Assembly: GCA_017453745.1 (NCBI GenBank)
Contig: JAFTEH010000069.1
Location: 1-64,000 of the forward strand
From: Spirochaetaceae bacterium
GTDB taxonomy: Bacteria; Spirochaetota; Spirochaetia; Treponematales; Treponemataceae
Length of the DNA: 64,000 nucleotides
Direction of reading: 5' to 3'
The translations under genes were made by a program, and so were the position numbers. Position 1 is the stretch's first letter. Every line of letters starts with the position of its first letter. Under the pieces are notes generated by a model that did no database searches, was not told the DNA's origin, and was given only the letters and a program-made list of their open reading frames with translations. Shown here in pieces: positions 44,817 through 55,352 of this stretch.

Positions 44817-45839
44817 ATGAATAAGAAACAATTACTAAATCCACAATTAGAAGTAAATGAAATCATTGATATTATTACAAAAGCAAAAGATAATGCACTT
44901 AGAAAAGTTAACGAAGAACTAATAACAATGTATTGGTTAATTGGTAAAATTTTGAGCACAAAATCCAAAGATACACAATATGGAGATAAATATATTGATG
45001 AGATTGCTGATTTACTTAAACAGACTCATCCTGACCTAAAAGGATTTAATCGTCGTGGACTGTATAGGATGAAGCAGTTTTACGAAACATATTGTGATGA
45101 TGAAATTGTGTCACCACTGGTGACACAATTAAGTTGGACGAATAATCTAATTATAATGTCATGTTCTAAGTCAAAAGAAGAACGAGAATTTTATGTTAAA
45201 CTTGCAATCAAGGAACGGTATTCTAAAAGAGAATTGGAACGCCAGATAGAAAGTGGATATTATGAGCGTGCATTACTCTCTAAGTCACCTATCTTACCTG
45301 AACCAGTTAAAAAATTACCAGTGAATCCTTTTCTTGACTCTTATGTGATTGAATTTCTTGATTTACCAGAAAAATTCAGCGAAAACAATTTAAAAAAAGG
45401 TTTGATAAGTCAGATGAAAAAATTTGTTCTTGAACTTGGAAAGGATTTTACATTTGTAGGCGAAGAATACACAATTCAAGTTGGAGATACAGACTTTTTT
45501 ATAGATTTGCTTTTTACTCATAGAGAATTAAAATGTTTAGTTGCTATCGAATTGAAGATTGGAAAGTTTAAGCCTGAATATGTTTCCAAAATGGATTTCT
45601 ATCTTGAAGCACTAGATAGGCAAGTCAAAAAAGACCATGAAAATCCGAGTGTTGGACTTATTTTATGTGCAAGTAAAAATAATGAAGTTGTGGAATATGC
45701 ATTAAGTAGAACTCTTTCGCCTTTACTGGTTTCACAGTATCAATTGAAATTGCCAGATAAAAACATTCTACAAAAAAAACTTCAGGAATTGATACATTTG
45801 CCTGGCATTGGAGAAAACATTTTTGAAAATGAGGAATAA
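44817..45839 (+). CDS. DUF1016/YhcG-type PDDEXK nuclease
   Basis: 340 residues. The N-terminal part (about 15-165) is the DUF1016 domain (NEELITMYWLIGKIL, FNRRGLYRMKQFY, SWTNNLIIMS). The C-terminal part is a PD-(D/E)xK nuclease: DFFIDLLFTHRELKCLVAIE followed by LK and the GKFKPEYVSKMDFYLEALD block. First gene of the McrBC-type operon. Start chosen at 44817, where AGGA lies about 8 bases upstream; 44790 is possible. Likely acts with the McrBC genes. Confidence 0.85.
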   Translation: MNKKQLLNPQLEVNEIIDIITKAKDNALRKVNEELITMYWLIGKILSTKSKDTQYGDKYIDEIADLLKQTHPDLKGFNRRGLYRMKQFYETYCDDEIVSPLVTQLSWTNNLIIMSCSKSKEEREFYVKLAIKERYSKRELERQIESGYYERALLSKSPILPEPVKKLPVNPFLDSYVIEFLDLPEKFSENNLKKGLISQMKKFVLELGKDFTFVGEEYTIQVGDTDFFIDLLFTHRELKCLVAIELKIGKFKPEYVSKMDFYLEALDRQVKKDHENPSVGLILCASKNNEVVEYALSRTLSPLLVSQYQLKLPDKNILQKKLQELIHLPGIGENIFENEE

Positions 45840-45841
45840 AA

Positions 45842-48055
45842 ATGTCAAATGGTAATATAGAGCAAACAGAAAATGATAAGCAATCTCGTAGACCTCGATT
45901 GAACTTTTCGGAAATGGGAATTCGCAATGGTGCTGAGTTGGTTTGCCGTCATGATGGAAAAGAATACAAAGCCATAGTCGTATCCGACAGGAAGGTTTTG
46001 TTTGATGGTGAAGAAACTTCGCTTAGTGCTGCAACAAAGAAAATCAAAAATATCGACTATAATTTACCGCCGACAAAATATTGGTTTTATAATGGTAAAT
46101 GGTTAAACGACATTTACTGCGAAACTTATGATGAAAGCACATCATATATCATCGCAAATATTGCATGGAATGACAATGGGTGGAAAAAACCATCAGACAA
46201 TAAAACAGGTTTTAGATGGACACAGCAAGAAGGTAATATAGCAAATGAAAGTTGGAATTTTGATTTTGAAAACTCAAATAATACGATGGATCATATTTAT
46301 GGTTATGCACAGTTTCAAAATCCACCTCAAAAGGCTGAAACGAATAAGTTTGCAATTTTTTTCAGTTCAAATAAAAAGATTGTTGGAATATATGGAAATG
46401 CAGAAATTGAAAAAGTTCCCATAGAATTAGGTAATGACCGTATATCAAACCTAATTGGAGATAGAAGTCTTTGTATTGCTTTTGAAAACATGATAGATGA
46501 TACAGATAAGAAATTCCTCTTTGGGAAACAACGTATTTCTCAAGGTGGATTTAATAATATAACGAAAGACAATGCATTAGATATTCTTGATGAAGCTATT
46601 AGGTTGAATCCTAATCAAAAGATTGAGTTAAATCAAATAAAACGATGGATTGAATCTACTATCGCATCGAAAAATGATGATAACACCCAAGGAGAACCAC
46701 AAATGAATAACACTCTTACAAGCGAAGTCGCTACACTACTTACCAAAACCCGCAACATAATCTTGCACGGAGCACCGGGCACTGGTAAAACCCACCTTGC
46801 CCACGAGATTGCAGAAGCGATGGGTTGTAGCGAAAGCGAAATTGGTTTTGTACAATTCCACCCCAGCTATGACTATACTGATTTTGTCGAAGGATTGCGA
46901 CCAGTAAACAACGGAGATGGTCAAGTTGGCTTTGAGCGAAAAGATGGCGTGTTTAAGAAATTCTGCGAGAGAACAATACTTAAAAATTTTAAAAAGTCCA
47001 TTCCTGTGACAAGAATTCAAGATTCTTCATTTAATACTGTATATAAAAGTTTGCTTGATGATGTAAAATCTGGGAAAATAACTTCTTATACGACATCACA
47101 AAGTTCTTATCCATTGAGATTAACAGAGGATGGTCGTTTGCTTTATAAGGAAAAATCACCTCGCACTGAGTCGAAAGAAAATATGAGGTTAATGTACGAT
47201 TATTTTTTGAATGAAGGTATTTATGATTTGTCAAATTATGATAAAGATAAATATTGGGATTTAATTTCGAAATTAACAAATGGTCGTACAAGTAGAATCG
47301 ATTATTCTGAATATGGTTGGACTTTACAAGTATTATTAGATAGGGCAAAAAAATTCGAAAAAGAAAAACAAAATGATTATGAAGAATTAGAAGTTCAAGT
47401 TTTGGAGAATGAAAACGACAACACCCCATTCGTCTTCATCATCGATGAAATCAACCGAGGAGATATGAGTAAAATATTTGGCGAGTTGTTTTTTGCGATT
47501 GAGCCAGGTTATCGGGGTGCAGAAAAATGCAACAGCCTGCGGACGCAATATGCCAATCTGCAAAGTGAGCCGAACGCATTTGACGAAGTTCTCAAAATCA
47601 CCGACAGCGACAATTTTGGTCATTTTTTCATCCCAGAAAATGTGTACATCATCGGTACCATGAACGACATTGACCGCGGGGTAGAGAGCATGGACTTTGC
47701 ATTTCGCAGGCGATTTACTTTTGTGGAAGTAAAGGCCGGTGACCGAATCGAAATGTTGAATGAACTTGACGATTCAATCCGTGAGAAAGCAAAAAGCAGA
47801 ATGAGTGCATTGAACAATGCAATTTGGAACGAAAAAACTCACAGCGGAATTGACGGTCTTTCCTCAGCCTATCACATTGGCGGAGCATATTTCTTGAAGC
47901 TCAAAGAACTTGACAACGATTTTGATAAGTTGTGGGAATATCACCTTGCACCATTGCTTAAAGAATATCTTCGTGGCAGGGAAAATGAGAATGATAAGTT
48001 CGACACTTTGAAAAAGGCCTATGACAATCCACAGGTAAGTTCAGAGGAAGAATAG
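45842..48055 (+). CDS. mcrB: McrB-type AAA+ GTPase with DUF4357 domain
   Basis: 737 residues. The N-terminal half has a DUF4357-like segment (RNGAELVCRHDGKEYKA) and other substrate-recognition sequence in place of the E. coli McrB methylcytosine-binding domain. The AAA+ motor has Walker A GAPGTGKTHLA near 310, the FHPSYDYTDFVEGL block that marks McrB, Walker B VFIIDEINRGD near 533 and FRRRFTF near 620. McrB translocates on modified DNA and McrC cuts it. Starts two bases after the DUF1016 stop. Confidence 0.9.
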   Translation: MSNGNIEQTENDKQSRRPRLNFSEMGIRNGAELVCRHDGKEYKAIVVSDRKVLFDGEETSLSAATKKIKNIDYNLPPTKYWFYNGKWLNDIYCETYDESTSYIIANIAWNDNGWKKPSDNKTGFRWTQQEGNIANESWNFDFENSNNTMDHIYGYAQFQNPPQKAETNKFAIFFSSNKKIVGIYGNAEIEKVPIELGNDRISNLIGDRSLCIAFENMIDDTDKKFLFGKQRISQGGFNNITKDNALDILDEAIRLNPNQKIELNQIKRWIESTIASKNDDNTQGEPQMNNTLTSEVATLLTKTRNIILHGAPGTGKTHLAHEIAEAMGCSESEIGFVQFHPSYDYTDFVEGLRPVNNGDGQVGFERKDGVFKKFCERTILKNFKKSIPVTRIQDSSFNTVYKSLLDDVKSGKITSYTTSQSSYPLRLTEDGRLLYKEKSPRTESKENMRLMYDYFLNEGIYDLSNYDKDKYWDLISKLTNGRTSRIDYSEYGWTLQVLLDRAKKFEKEKQNDYEELEVQVLENENDNTPFVFIIDEINRGDMSKIFGELFFAIEPGYRGAEKCNSLRTQYANLQSEPNAFDEVLKITDSDNFGHFFIPENVYIIGTMNDIDRGVESMDFAFRRRFTFVEVKAGDRIEMLNELDDSIREKAKSRMSALNNAIWNEKTHSGIDGLSSAYHIGGAYFLKLKELDNDFDKLWEYHLAPLLKEYLRGRENENDKFDTLKKAYDNPQVSSEEE

Positions 48056-48056
48056 C

Positions 48057-49103
48057 ATGGCAAAGAAAAAAGAAGTTACAATCCGAAGTTCAGCGGCGGA
48101 ATATCTTACTTTTGTTGCGGCAACTGGAGACAGCAAAGAAAGTGTTGAAGTCCATTATGAAGACGAAAACATCTGGATTACTCAAAAAATGCTCGCTGTT
48201 TTATATGATGTTGAAACAAACACAATCAATTATCATATAAAAAAGATTTATGAAGATTCTGAACTTGAAGAAAGTTCAACTATTCGAAAATTTCGAATAG
48301 TTCAAGCTGAAGGCAGCCGACAGGTTTCCAGAGAAGTTGATCATTACAATCTTCAAATGATTATTGCAGTTGGATTTAAGGTAAATTCAGAGCGTGCCGT
48401 ACAATTCCGTAAATGGGTAAATCAGATTGCAAAGGACTACACTATTAAAGGATGGGTAATGGATGAAGAACGCCTTAAAAACGGAGGTTCAATTCTTACA
48501 GAAGAATATTTTGAAGAACAGCTTGAAAGAATTCGTGAAATCCGTACCAGCGAAAGAAAGTTTTATCAGAAAGTAACTGACATTTACGCGACTTCTATTG
48601 ACTATGACAAAAATGCTGCTTCAACAAAACGTTTTTACGCAAGTGTTCAAAATAAAATGCATTATGCAGTGCATGGACACACAGCTGCTGAATTAATAGT
48701 AGAACGGGCTGATGCAAGTAAAAGTCACATGGGACTGACAACATGGCAGGATGCACCAAACGGCAAAATTAAAAAATCTGATGTTACGGTTGCAAAGAAT
48801 TATCTTTCAGAATTTGAACTTTCTCAACTAAACCGTATGGTTACAGCTTATCTTGATTTTGCGGAAAACATGGCATTAAGAAAAATTCCTCTTACAATGT
48901 CAGATTGGGAAAAAAGATTGAATTCGTTTATCGAAATGTTTGAATACGGACTTTTACAAGATGCGGGGAAAGTGAGTGCAGAAATAGCAAAACTTCACGC
49001 AGAAACAGAATTTGAAAAATACCGCATCGTTCAAGACAGGCTCTACAAAAGCGACTACGATTTATATCTTGAGGAACTGGAAAAAGCTCTGGAGAATAAA
49101 TGA
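48057..49103 (+). CDS. RhuM family protein
   Basis: 348 residues. VHYEDENIWITQKMLAVLYD and TNTINYHIKKIY are typical of RhuM, a family with a KilA-like DNA-binding start, found in restriction loci and mobile islands. The later AYLDFAENMALRKIPLTM and coiled-coil end are also typical. Its job is unknown. It overlaps mcrC by ATGA, so it is fully embedded in the operon. Confidence 0.87.
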   Translation: MAKKKEVTIRSSAAEYLTFVAATGDSKESVEVHYEDENIWITQKMLAVLYDVETNTINYHIKKIYEDSELEESSTIRKFRIVQAEGSRQVSREVDHYNLQMIIAVGFKVNSERAVQFRKWVNQIAKDYTIKGWVMDEERLKNGGSILTEEYFEEQLERIREIRTSERKFYQKVTDIYATSIDYDKNAASTKRFYASVQNKMHYAVHGHTAAELIVERADASKSHMGLTTWQDAPNGKIKKSDVTVAKNYLSEFELSQLNRMVTAYLDFAENMALRKIPLTMSDWEKRLNSFIEMFEYGLLQDAGKVSAEIAKLHAETEFEKYRIVQDRLYKSDYDLYLEELEKALENK

Positions 49104-50515
49104 TTTCACTTTCCACCACTGATAACAACTTAGGAAAATCATTCTCACAAATGGGATGCCAGCCGTGTGAAGCAAAGTCCGCTTACCGCGACCTATCCAA
49201 AATAGCTAACATTTCGCTACAAGACTTGTGTGCGAAAAATCCAGCACTACTTGTATTTCCAAAAGTCTTGGGCGACAACAAAGACGACATTGACAAGTTT
49301 CCCGTTTTTACTATGGCAGGTTCTGGTGAAAGTGAAGCGGAACTTTCAAAAGTAAAACTTACCACCGGCAACCTCATGGGATTTATTGGTTGTGGCGAAA
49401 CGCAACTTGAAATAACTTCTCGCTTTACACCTAACGAGCCGACACGACAAAAAGAAGATTTTTTCTTGCATTACCTGTTACAAAAAGTTTTTTCACTGAA
49501 CCTTTTTGCATTAAAACACTTTTCAAGCAAAGGCATGTTTGATTTTCTCACTTTTATGTTTCCTCATTTTTTGAAAGCCGCTCTGTCGCAAGGCATTTTT
49601 AAAACATATCAGCATTTACAAAAAAACGATGCAAATATAAAAGGTGCGGTGAACATAAGCCGCCACATAAAAGAAAATATTCCTTTTCGTGGACGGATTT
49701 CTTACAACACGAGGGAACGTACCTGCGACAACGACATGACGGAACTTATCCGCCATACAATCGAAGCGATAAAAACTAAAGGCATTGGTAAGACTATTCT
49801 TTACGGCAATGACGAAACGCGTCATAATATTGAACTGATTACTTCAGTAACGCCTTCGTATAGTTCTTACAAGCGTGAGCAGATAATTTCTAAAAATGCA
49901 AAACTGGTAAACCATCCCTATTTTACAAAATACCGAACTTTGCAAAAAATCTGTCTTGCAATTCTTAAGCATCAAAAATTAAAATATGGCAGCAACTCAA
50001 AGCAGATTTACGGCATTCTTTTTGATGGCGCTTGGCTTTGGGAGGAATACCTTGCAACGATTTTGGTAAAATGTAATTTTAAGCATCCTAGAAATAAGGT
50101 GGGTTCTGGTGGAATTTCGCTGTGGAGTGGTAGGTCTTGTTACCCCGACTTTTATAAAGGCGAGCAAATAAAAAACTTTAACTATGGTGAAGCGATACCA
50201 CAAGAAAACTTTGTCCTTGATGCGAAGTATAAACGACTTTCAGATTCTCCGATTGACCGTGATGATGTTCATCAACTCATCACTTATATGCATATTCTTC
50301 CTGCAAACAAAGCAGAACTTATTTACCCATTTCCAGCACAAGAATACACAAGTGATACACTGGCACAAGGTAAGGAACATACTGTGCATGGGCTCGGTGG
50401 TACAATCAAAACACTCGGCTTTCCCATACCGCAAACAGCAACAAGTTACGATGAGTTTTGTAATATGATGCAGCGATTTGAAACTCAACTTTGTTCACAT
50501 TTTATTTCAATGTAA
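49100..50515 (+). CDS. mcrC: McrC-type endonuclease subunit
   Basis: 471 residues. The N-terminal part binds McrB; the C-terminal PD-(D/E)xK nuclease appears as SCYPDFYKG and NFVLDAKYKRL, followed by DVHQLITYMHIL. With McrB it makes a GTP-driven restriction enzyme against modified DNA. The length and motif order fit the McrC/LlaJI family. Last gene of the four-gene operon. Confidence 0.88.
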   Translation: MISLSTTDNNLGKSFSQMGCQPCEAKSAYRDLSKIANISLQDLCAKNPALLVFPKVLGDNKDDIDKFPVFTMAGSGESEAELSKVKLTTGNLMGFIGCGETQLEITSRFTPNEPTRQKEDFFLHYLLQKVFSLNLFALKHFSSKGMFDFLTFMFPHFLKAALSQGIFKTYQHLQKNDANIKGAVNISRHIKENIPFRGRISYNTRERTCDNDMTELIRHTIEAIKTKGIGKTILYGNDETRHNIELITSVTPSYSSYKREQIISKNAKLVNHPYFTKYRTLQKICLAILKHQKLKYGSNSKQIYGILFDGAWLWEEYLATILVKCNFKHPRNKVGSGGISLWSGRSCYPDFYKGEQIKNFNYGEAIPQENFVLDAKYKRLSDSPIDRDDVHQLITYMHILPANKAELIYPFPAQEYTSDTLAQGKEHTVHGLGGTIKTLGFPIPQTATSYDEFCNMMQRFETQLCSHFISM

Positions 50516-50557
50516 CTGTCATTATTCGTGCACATGTTTCGCTAAACAATTCACATA

Positions 50558-50935
50558 TTATTTCTCACCTTGTGATATGGGCGTTCCTACTTCAATAAGG
50601 TTTCCATCAGGATCATAAAAGCGTATAACCTTCTGCCCCCAACTGTGCGTCATAAGTCGGTTCACATACTTGACTTCAGGATAATAACTCTCAAGCGTTC
50701 TAATAAAATGTTCTATGTCATATTCCTCAAAATAAAGTTCGCACGAATTATTCTCTGGAATAATCTCTTTTCCAAGAAACTTTCTCCAGTATTTCTCTTC
50801 TTGCAAAACAAGTCCTTCTGTCAAAATCATGTTTCCACCGTTATCGCAAACCAACTCAAAACCAAATACATCATGATAAAACCGCATAGCCCGTTCAATA
50901 TCTTTTACAACAATCAGGATGTTTTTAAATTTCAT
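50558..50935 (-). CDS. Glyoxalase/bleomycin-resistance (VOC) protein
   Basis: 125 residues, one VOC fold: FKNILIVVKDIERAMRFYHD, FELYF and YDPDGNLIEVG. Glu in the last motif and His/Glu elsewhere can bind a metal. GGAGG precedes the ATG at 50935; a start at 50962 is in frame but poor. It may be a lyase or an antibiotic-binding protein. Confidence 0.85.
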   Translation of the reverse strand: MKFKNILIVVKDIERAMRFYHDVFGFELVCDNGGNMILTEGLVLQEEKYWRKFLGKEIIPENNSCELYFEEYDIEHFIRTLESYYPEVKYVNRLMTHSWGQKVIRFYDPDGNLIEVGTPISQGEK

Positions 50936-51118
50936 ATTCCGACCTCCATCCTCGTGGTGCATAACTGCAAGGTATCACCCTCAGCCCCTTAACCATAATC
51001 CTCATCACATTTTCCAATGAACTCAACCCACAAAAGCTCATTTTACTTAAATCTATATTGCAAAAAATACGATTGTCAAATTCTATAATCATCTAATCGC
51101 TCTTATAAATTCGTAAAT

Positions 51119-51826
51119 CTATACATCTACGATCAATATTTCTTCCGAGTCAAATGTTATTCTGTCAGCGACCTTTCCCTCTTTGAAATAAAATGCCCCA
51201 CCATGTGAAACAGGATCATCTGAAAGCGAGTTTATCATTAAGACTTCTTTTGCAATATCGCCTGCTTGAGTCGCATATTCCTTTTCTTCTATAATCCACT
51301 CGTTCAGATTATAATTTACATAAACAGGCCAAATCAGCAACTTGTCAGTCTTAAATCTATCGGGATATTCCCATAAATCACCGCAGAGGACAATAGATAT
51401 TTTTTTATTTTTCAGTTCAAAAGTTTTTATATCTGTTCCTTCTTGATAGTGCTCGTCAGTCTTGCTACTTTCTTTCCAGCCTGTGGATATTCGCCTGTAA
51501 TTGCAAATCAATTCGCCTTCATGCATGACAGCACACGAGGAATATATCCTATTCCCATCTCTTTCTATGTATCCAAACAGGATGGCCGTATTGTAGTCCT
51601 TGCTCCATTGGCGAAGCTTTTTCATTTCGGGTGCATCCGATGTTATTGCAATATCTTTATCAGCCTCATAATTCCATCTCAACGAATCAAAGCCTTGTAA
51701 AAAACTTTCGCCAAAACAAAGAAGGTCAACCTTGTCAAGTGATTCATTGAGAGCTTTCTCTATTTGGCCAATATTATACTCCACATCGTTATTTATATAT
51801 TTATATGGTACCAATCCTATTCGCAT
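51119..51826 (-). CDS. Carbon-nitrogen hydrolase (nitrilase fold)
   Basis: 235 residues of a nitrilase/amidase fold. Glu in LLCFGESFLQGF and Cys in SIVLCGDLWEYP match the catalytic Glu and Cys. The usual YRK motif is YRR here (CNYRRIS), so the catalytic Lys may be replaced by Arg. Slightly shorter than most members. The substrate is unknown. Confidence 0.8.
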   Translation of the reverse strand: MRIGLVPYKYINNDVEYNIGQIEKALNESLDKVDLLCFGESFLQGFDSLRWNYEADKDIAITSDAPEMKKLRQWSKDYNTAILFGYIERDGNRIYSSCAVMHEGELICNYRRISTGWKESSKTDEHYQEGTDIKTFELKNKKISIVLCGDLWEYPDRFKTDKLLIWPVYVNYNLNEWIIEEKEYATQAGDIAKEVLMINSLSDDPVSHGGAFYFKEGKVADRITFDSEEILIVDV

Positions 51827-52330
51827 GTGTTTTAATCCTCTTTCATCATAATGTGGATGTGTATTATGTCTTTTTTAGACGACATAATCAAGTCCCAATT
51901 AATCAGTATCCAGGAAACGTATTATCATCGGCACTAAAGCAATGTAGCGAATCCGTGTGGTATATTACATTTAGATGGTAGACACAACACAACCAAATAT
52001 CATAGCCCTAAAAGTAACGAGACTTGCTCCACCAACATCGACTCTGTTTGAGATGTTATTATTCTGCTATTTTTTGATGCATTGCGCCGATGTAACAAGT
52101 ATATGCTTTTTTGTTTCTTATGCTTGTTAATCATCTATGCCTAAAACAAGCCGTTATACTCACTCACAGTGGTTGGTTTACCGTACTCGTTTTTTGTACT
52201 GATGACAGAGCATTACTGTTGTTTTTCTTGACGGCAAATCGGAACATATCTGCACCCAGTATTTTTGTGGCACTTTGAACGATTATAATAGGGAGTAGCT
52301 CAAATGCAATCTTCCTCATGCACAAACTAC
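51827..52330. other. Intergenic region upstream of the frameshifted exporter
   Basis: About 500 bp with no gene that I can support on either strand. It holds GACATAATCA-type short palindromes near 51870-51900 and CCGTGTGGTATATTACATTT near 51950. I looked for a small peptide gene before the exporter and found none convincing. Confidence 0.4.
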
Positions 52331-52358
52331 TTGACAATTTTTTTTAAATTTATATAAT
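52331..52358 (+). promoter_or_regulatory. Promoter of the second ABC exporter
   Basis: TTGACA (52331-52336), 16 bp of T/A, TATAAT (52353-52358). AAGGAG lies upstream of the ATG at 52403. Confidence 0.75.
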
Positions 52359-52402
52359 GTAGATGTTGTTCAATTAAAATAATAAGGAGCAATACTCTCC
52401 CC

Positions 52403-54153
52403 ATGTTCAAAAAGTTTATTTCAACATATACTAAATGTATTGGTGTAGTTTTTAAATCAAGTCGTTTTTATTCTCTGTTGCTATTGCTTATTATCCCTGC
52501 ACAAGCATTGATGCCGTCATTGTTGATTTATTCTTCAAATGCAATATTGAACACCGTCTCACAAAATAATTCAAATATTATTTCTCTCCTTGTGTTGTGG
52601 GCCTTTGCATTTTTGTTGTCAAATATTCTTCATCCATTGTACACAACCATTCAAGGATTTTTAACTGACAAGTTGACATTGCACTTGAATATTTCTCTGA
52701 TGAACACTGCAAAAAATATTCCTGATATAGCGATTTTTGAAGATAGCAAGTTTTACGATGACATTGAAATTTTAAGTCAAGAAATTGGATGGAGACCTGT
52801 GAACTTATTAGTCTTTGGTGCAGGACTACTTGGCAATCTTATCACGGCAATTTCAATGCTCGTCATTTTATCACAATTTAGTATTATAATTTCCGTTTTG
52901 ATGTTCATTGCTATTATTCCACAAAGCATTGTCTATTATAAAATTCAACAAGAAGCGTTTGAAGTTTTGGTTTCAAACACACCAGATTCACGAAAGCTAA
53001 ATTATTACACTGAAGTGTTGCTCACAAGAGAAGGCATTAAAGATGTAAAACTTTTTGACCTTTATGATTTTTTTATTAACAAATATAAAAAACATTTCGT
53101 AATATAAATAAAAGTGTAAGAGCAAACAGGGTAAAGAAACTTTTTATATCGCTCATTTTTTTGCTTATCACAACGGCAATAAGTTTTTTTGTTTTTTATT
53201 TAGTTATTGCTGGAACTTTATCGGGTGTGTATCTCGTAGGTAGCATTTTAGTTTTTTCATCTTCGATTTTATATACAACACAAAGTATTTCACAATTTGT
53301 TGAAAACTCAAGTATGTTATATGATACACTTTTGTTTATGCAAAAATATTTTTCATTTATCTCATTGCACAAAACATATCATGATGGTTCAATGAATTTT
53401 AAAAAAGATTTTTCTTGTCTTTCTTTTTCAAATGTAAGTTTTAAATATCCTAACAATGAAACAAATGCACTAACAAATATTACATTTTCAGTAGACAATG
53501 GTGAAAAAATTGCAATCGTTGGTGAAAACGGAAGTGGTAAAACAACACTGATGAAGTTGTTGTGTAGATTTTATAAACCACTTGACGGACAAATCAAATT
53601 AGACAACATTTCGATAGAAAATTTTTTACTCAAAGATTATAGAAAAAATATTGGTGCAGTATTTCAAGACTATTCAAAGTTTGATTTGACTTTGCGTGAA
53701 AACATTGCGATTTCAAATCTAAAAGACATTACCAATGATGACAAACTAAAAAGTGTTTTAGCCCAAGCTGAATTTGAGCAACGCGATAACCTTGATACTT
53801 TGTTGGGTATTCACTTTGAAGGTGGAAAAGATTTATCGGGTGGACAATGGCAAAAATTAGCAATCGCACGCGCATTTTTTGGTAACTTTGAAATCGTTAT
53901 ACTTGACGAACCTACAGCAAGTATTGCTCCTCGCTCCGAATATGAAATATACAAAAGTTTTTTACAACTAACAAAAAACAAAACTGTTTTCTTTGTAACA
54001 CATAGACTTTCGATGGTTGAAAATGCTGATAAAGTTTTAGTTTTACGCGATGGCCATATCATAGGCTTTGACACACACGAAATACTTATGCAAAATAATT
54101 CCTATTACAATGAACTTTACACAATGCAAGCAAGTCAGTTTATTGATGAGTAG
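52403..54153 (+). pseudogene. ABC exporter, split by one frameshift
   Basis: The first frame (52403-53107) encodes the membrane half. The second (open from about 53089) encodes the end of the membrane part and an ATPase with GENGSGKTTL, DLSGGQWQ and VILDEPTASI. One extra A in the A6 run at 53087-53092 joins them into a protein of about 583 residues, reading KTFRNINKSVRANRV across the join. It resembles the exporter at 28495 in type (permease then ATPase, no peptidase). It could be a slipped-strand on/off switch, a pseudogene or a sequence error. Confidence 0.8.
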
Positions 54154-54261
54154 TCGGTTATAATATATATCAATGTTGCCTTGAATATAGCCAGACTTTT
54201 TTCATTGAAATATATTTTCTTTTTTTGCTAAATATAGTATATTATTATAGTAGAAAAAACG

Positions 54262-55335
54262 ATGGATGGCGTGAAATTAATTATGCGTTGGGAAGCCTTA
54301 AATGAAATGTGTACATTTGCTTTTGATATTGAGTTTGAAGCGGTGTTTGGAGTTTTAGCATTACTCACAGGCGAAGAGCAACATCAGATGTGCACTGAAA
54401 TCTATGGTGCTGAAAAGGTATCAGCATGGCAACGTACATATCGTTTTTTATTTGAAACTTTTCAAGCAGTTTCAGAACTTTCGCCACTTGTGTTTTTTGA
54501 CATTCTGCTTGATATGTGTGGCAAAGACTTTAGCCTAGAAAGTTTTAAGGCATACATACTTTCGCTTCCAAAGGACGAAAGACTTTTTCGTCAAGCAGAA
54601 TGGGAATATACTTCTAACATAACAAAAAAAGACATTAAAAAAGCCTTGACAGACGACAAGGGTTTAGAAACTCTGTACATAAAACTTGAAAAAAAAGTAA
54701 ACAGCTTTTTGGGCTTTGCATCATTTGTGCAACAGAATGACCGTTTTATCGAAGAATATTTTTCACTTGCTCACGAGTTGAAGGCCACCCCATTAAAAGA
54801 AACAGTACGAAATTACAAAAAAAATATCGATTCATTCCGAGCGGAATTAACCGAGAATTTAAAAACATTGAACGGGTTAGAATGTTCACAAAAGTTAATG
54901 GGAAAGACATTTAAAAATCGTGGACCATATAAGCATTTTTATTTTGTGGCGACATTTTTTTTTCCATATAAGGCTTGTAGGTTTTTTTATCACAATGGAA
55001 AAAAACACAACATTCAACTTTTGTTTTACAGCATTCGCGAGACTAAAAAAAATCATGACAACACTATCGCCGCCCTAAAAGCGTTGTCAGATGAAACTCG
55101 GTATCAAATCCTTGTGCTGTTAGCAAAGACTGGTACCGTTACGGCAAGTGAAATTGCTCAGACACTAAAACTTGCACCATCTACTGTTTCGCATCACATG
55201 AACGAGTTAAAAACGCAGGGTTTTATCACAGAAGAACAAGTAAAAACAGCAAAGTACTATGGGCTATCAGTTGATACCTTAAAAGAACTTCTTAAAACCA
55301 TCGAACAAGATTTACTGCCACAGCCTTCAATCTAA
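54262..55335 (+). CDS. ArsR-family transcription regulator, long form
   Basis: 357 residues. The C-terminal ArsR-type winged helix occupies about 262-340: ALKALSDETRYQILVLLAKT, ASEIAQTLKLAPSTVSHHMN and QGFITEEQ. The N-terminal 250 residues form a separate helical domain with a hydrophobic, aromatic segment near 225 (FVATFFFPYKACRFF), probably a ligand sensor. No metal-binding Cys pair is seen. It may control a neighbouring transporter, which is an inference from position. Confidence 0.83.
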   Translation: MDGVKLIMRWEALNEMCTFAFDIEFEAVFGVLALLTGEEQHQMCTEIYGAEKVSAWQRTYRFLFETFQAVSELSPLVFFDILLDMCGKDFSLESFKAYILSLPKDERLFRQAEWEYTSNITKKDIKKALTDDKGLETLYIKLEKKVNSFLGFASFVQQNDRFIEEYFSLAHELKATPLKETVRNYKKNIDSFRAELTENLKTLNGLECSQKLMGKTFKNRGPYKHFYFVATFFFPYKACRFFYHNGKKHNIQLLFYSIRETKKNHDNTIAALKALSDETRYQILVLLAKTGTVTASEIAQTLKLAPSTVSHHMNELKTQGFITEEQVKTAKYYGLSVDTLKELLKTIEQDLLPQPSI

Positions 55336-55352
55336 TTTTTCATATTAATATT

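Noticed and set aside
53087-53092. Programmed -1 ribosomal frameshift in the ABC exporter
   Set aside because: The zero-frame codons are TAT AAA AAA CAT; slipping back puts TAA under the P-site tRNA, which does not fit a standard slippery heptamer, and I saw no strong pseudoknot after it. A missing A is simpler.
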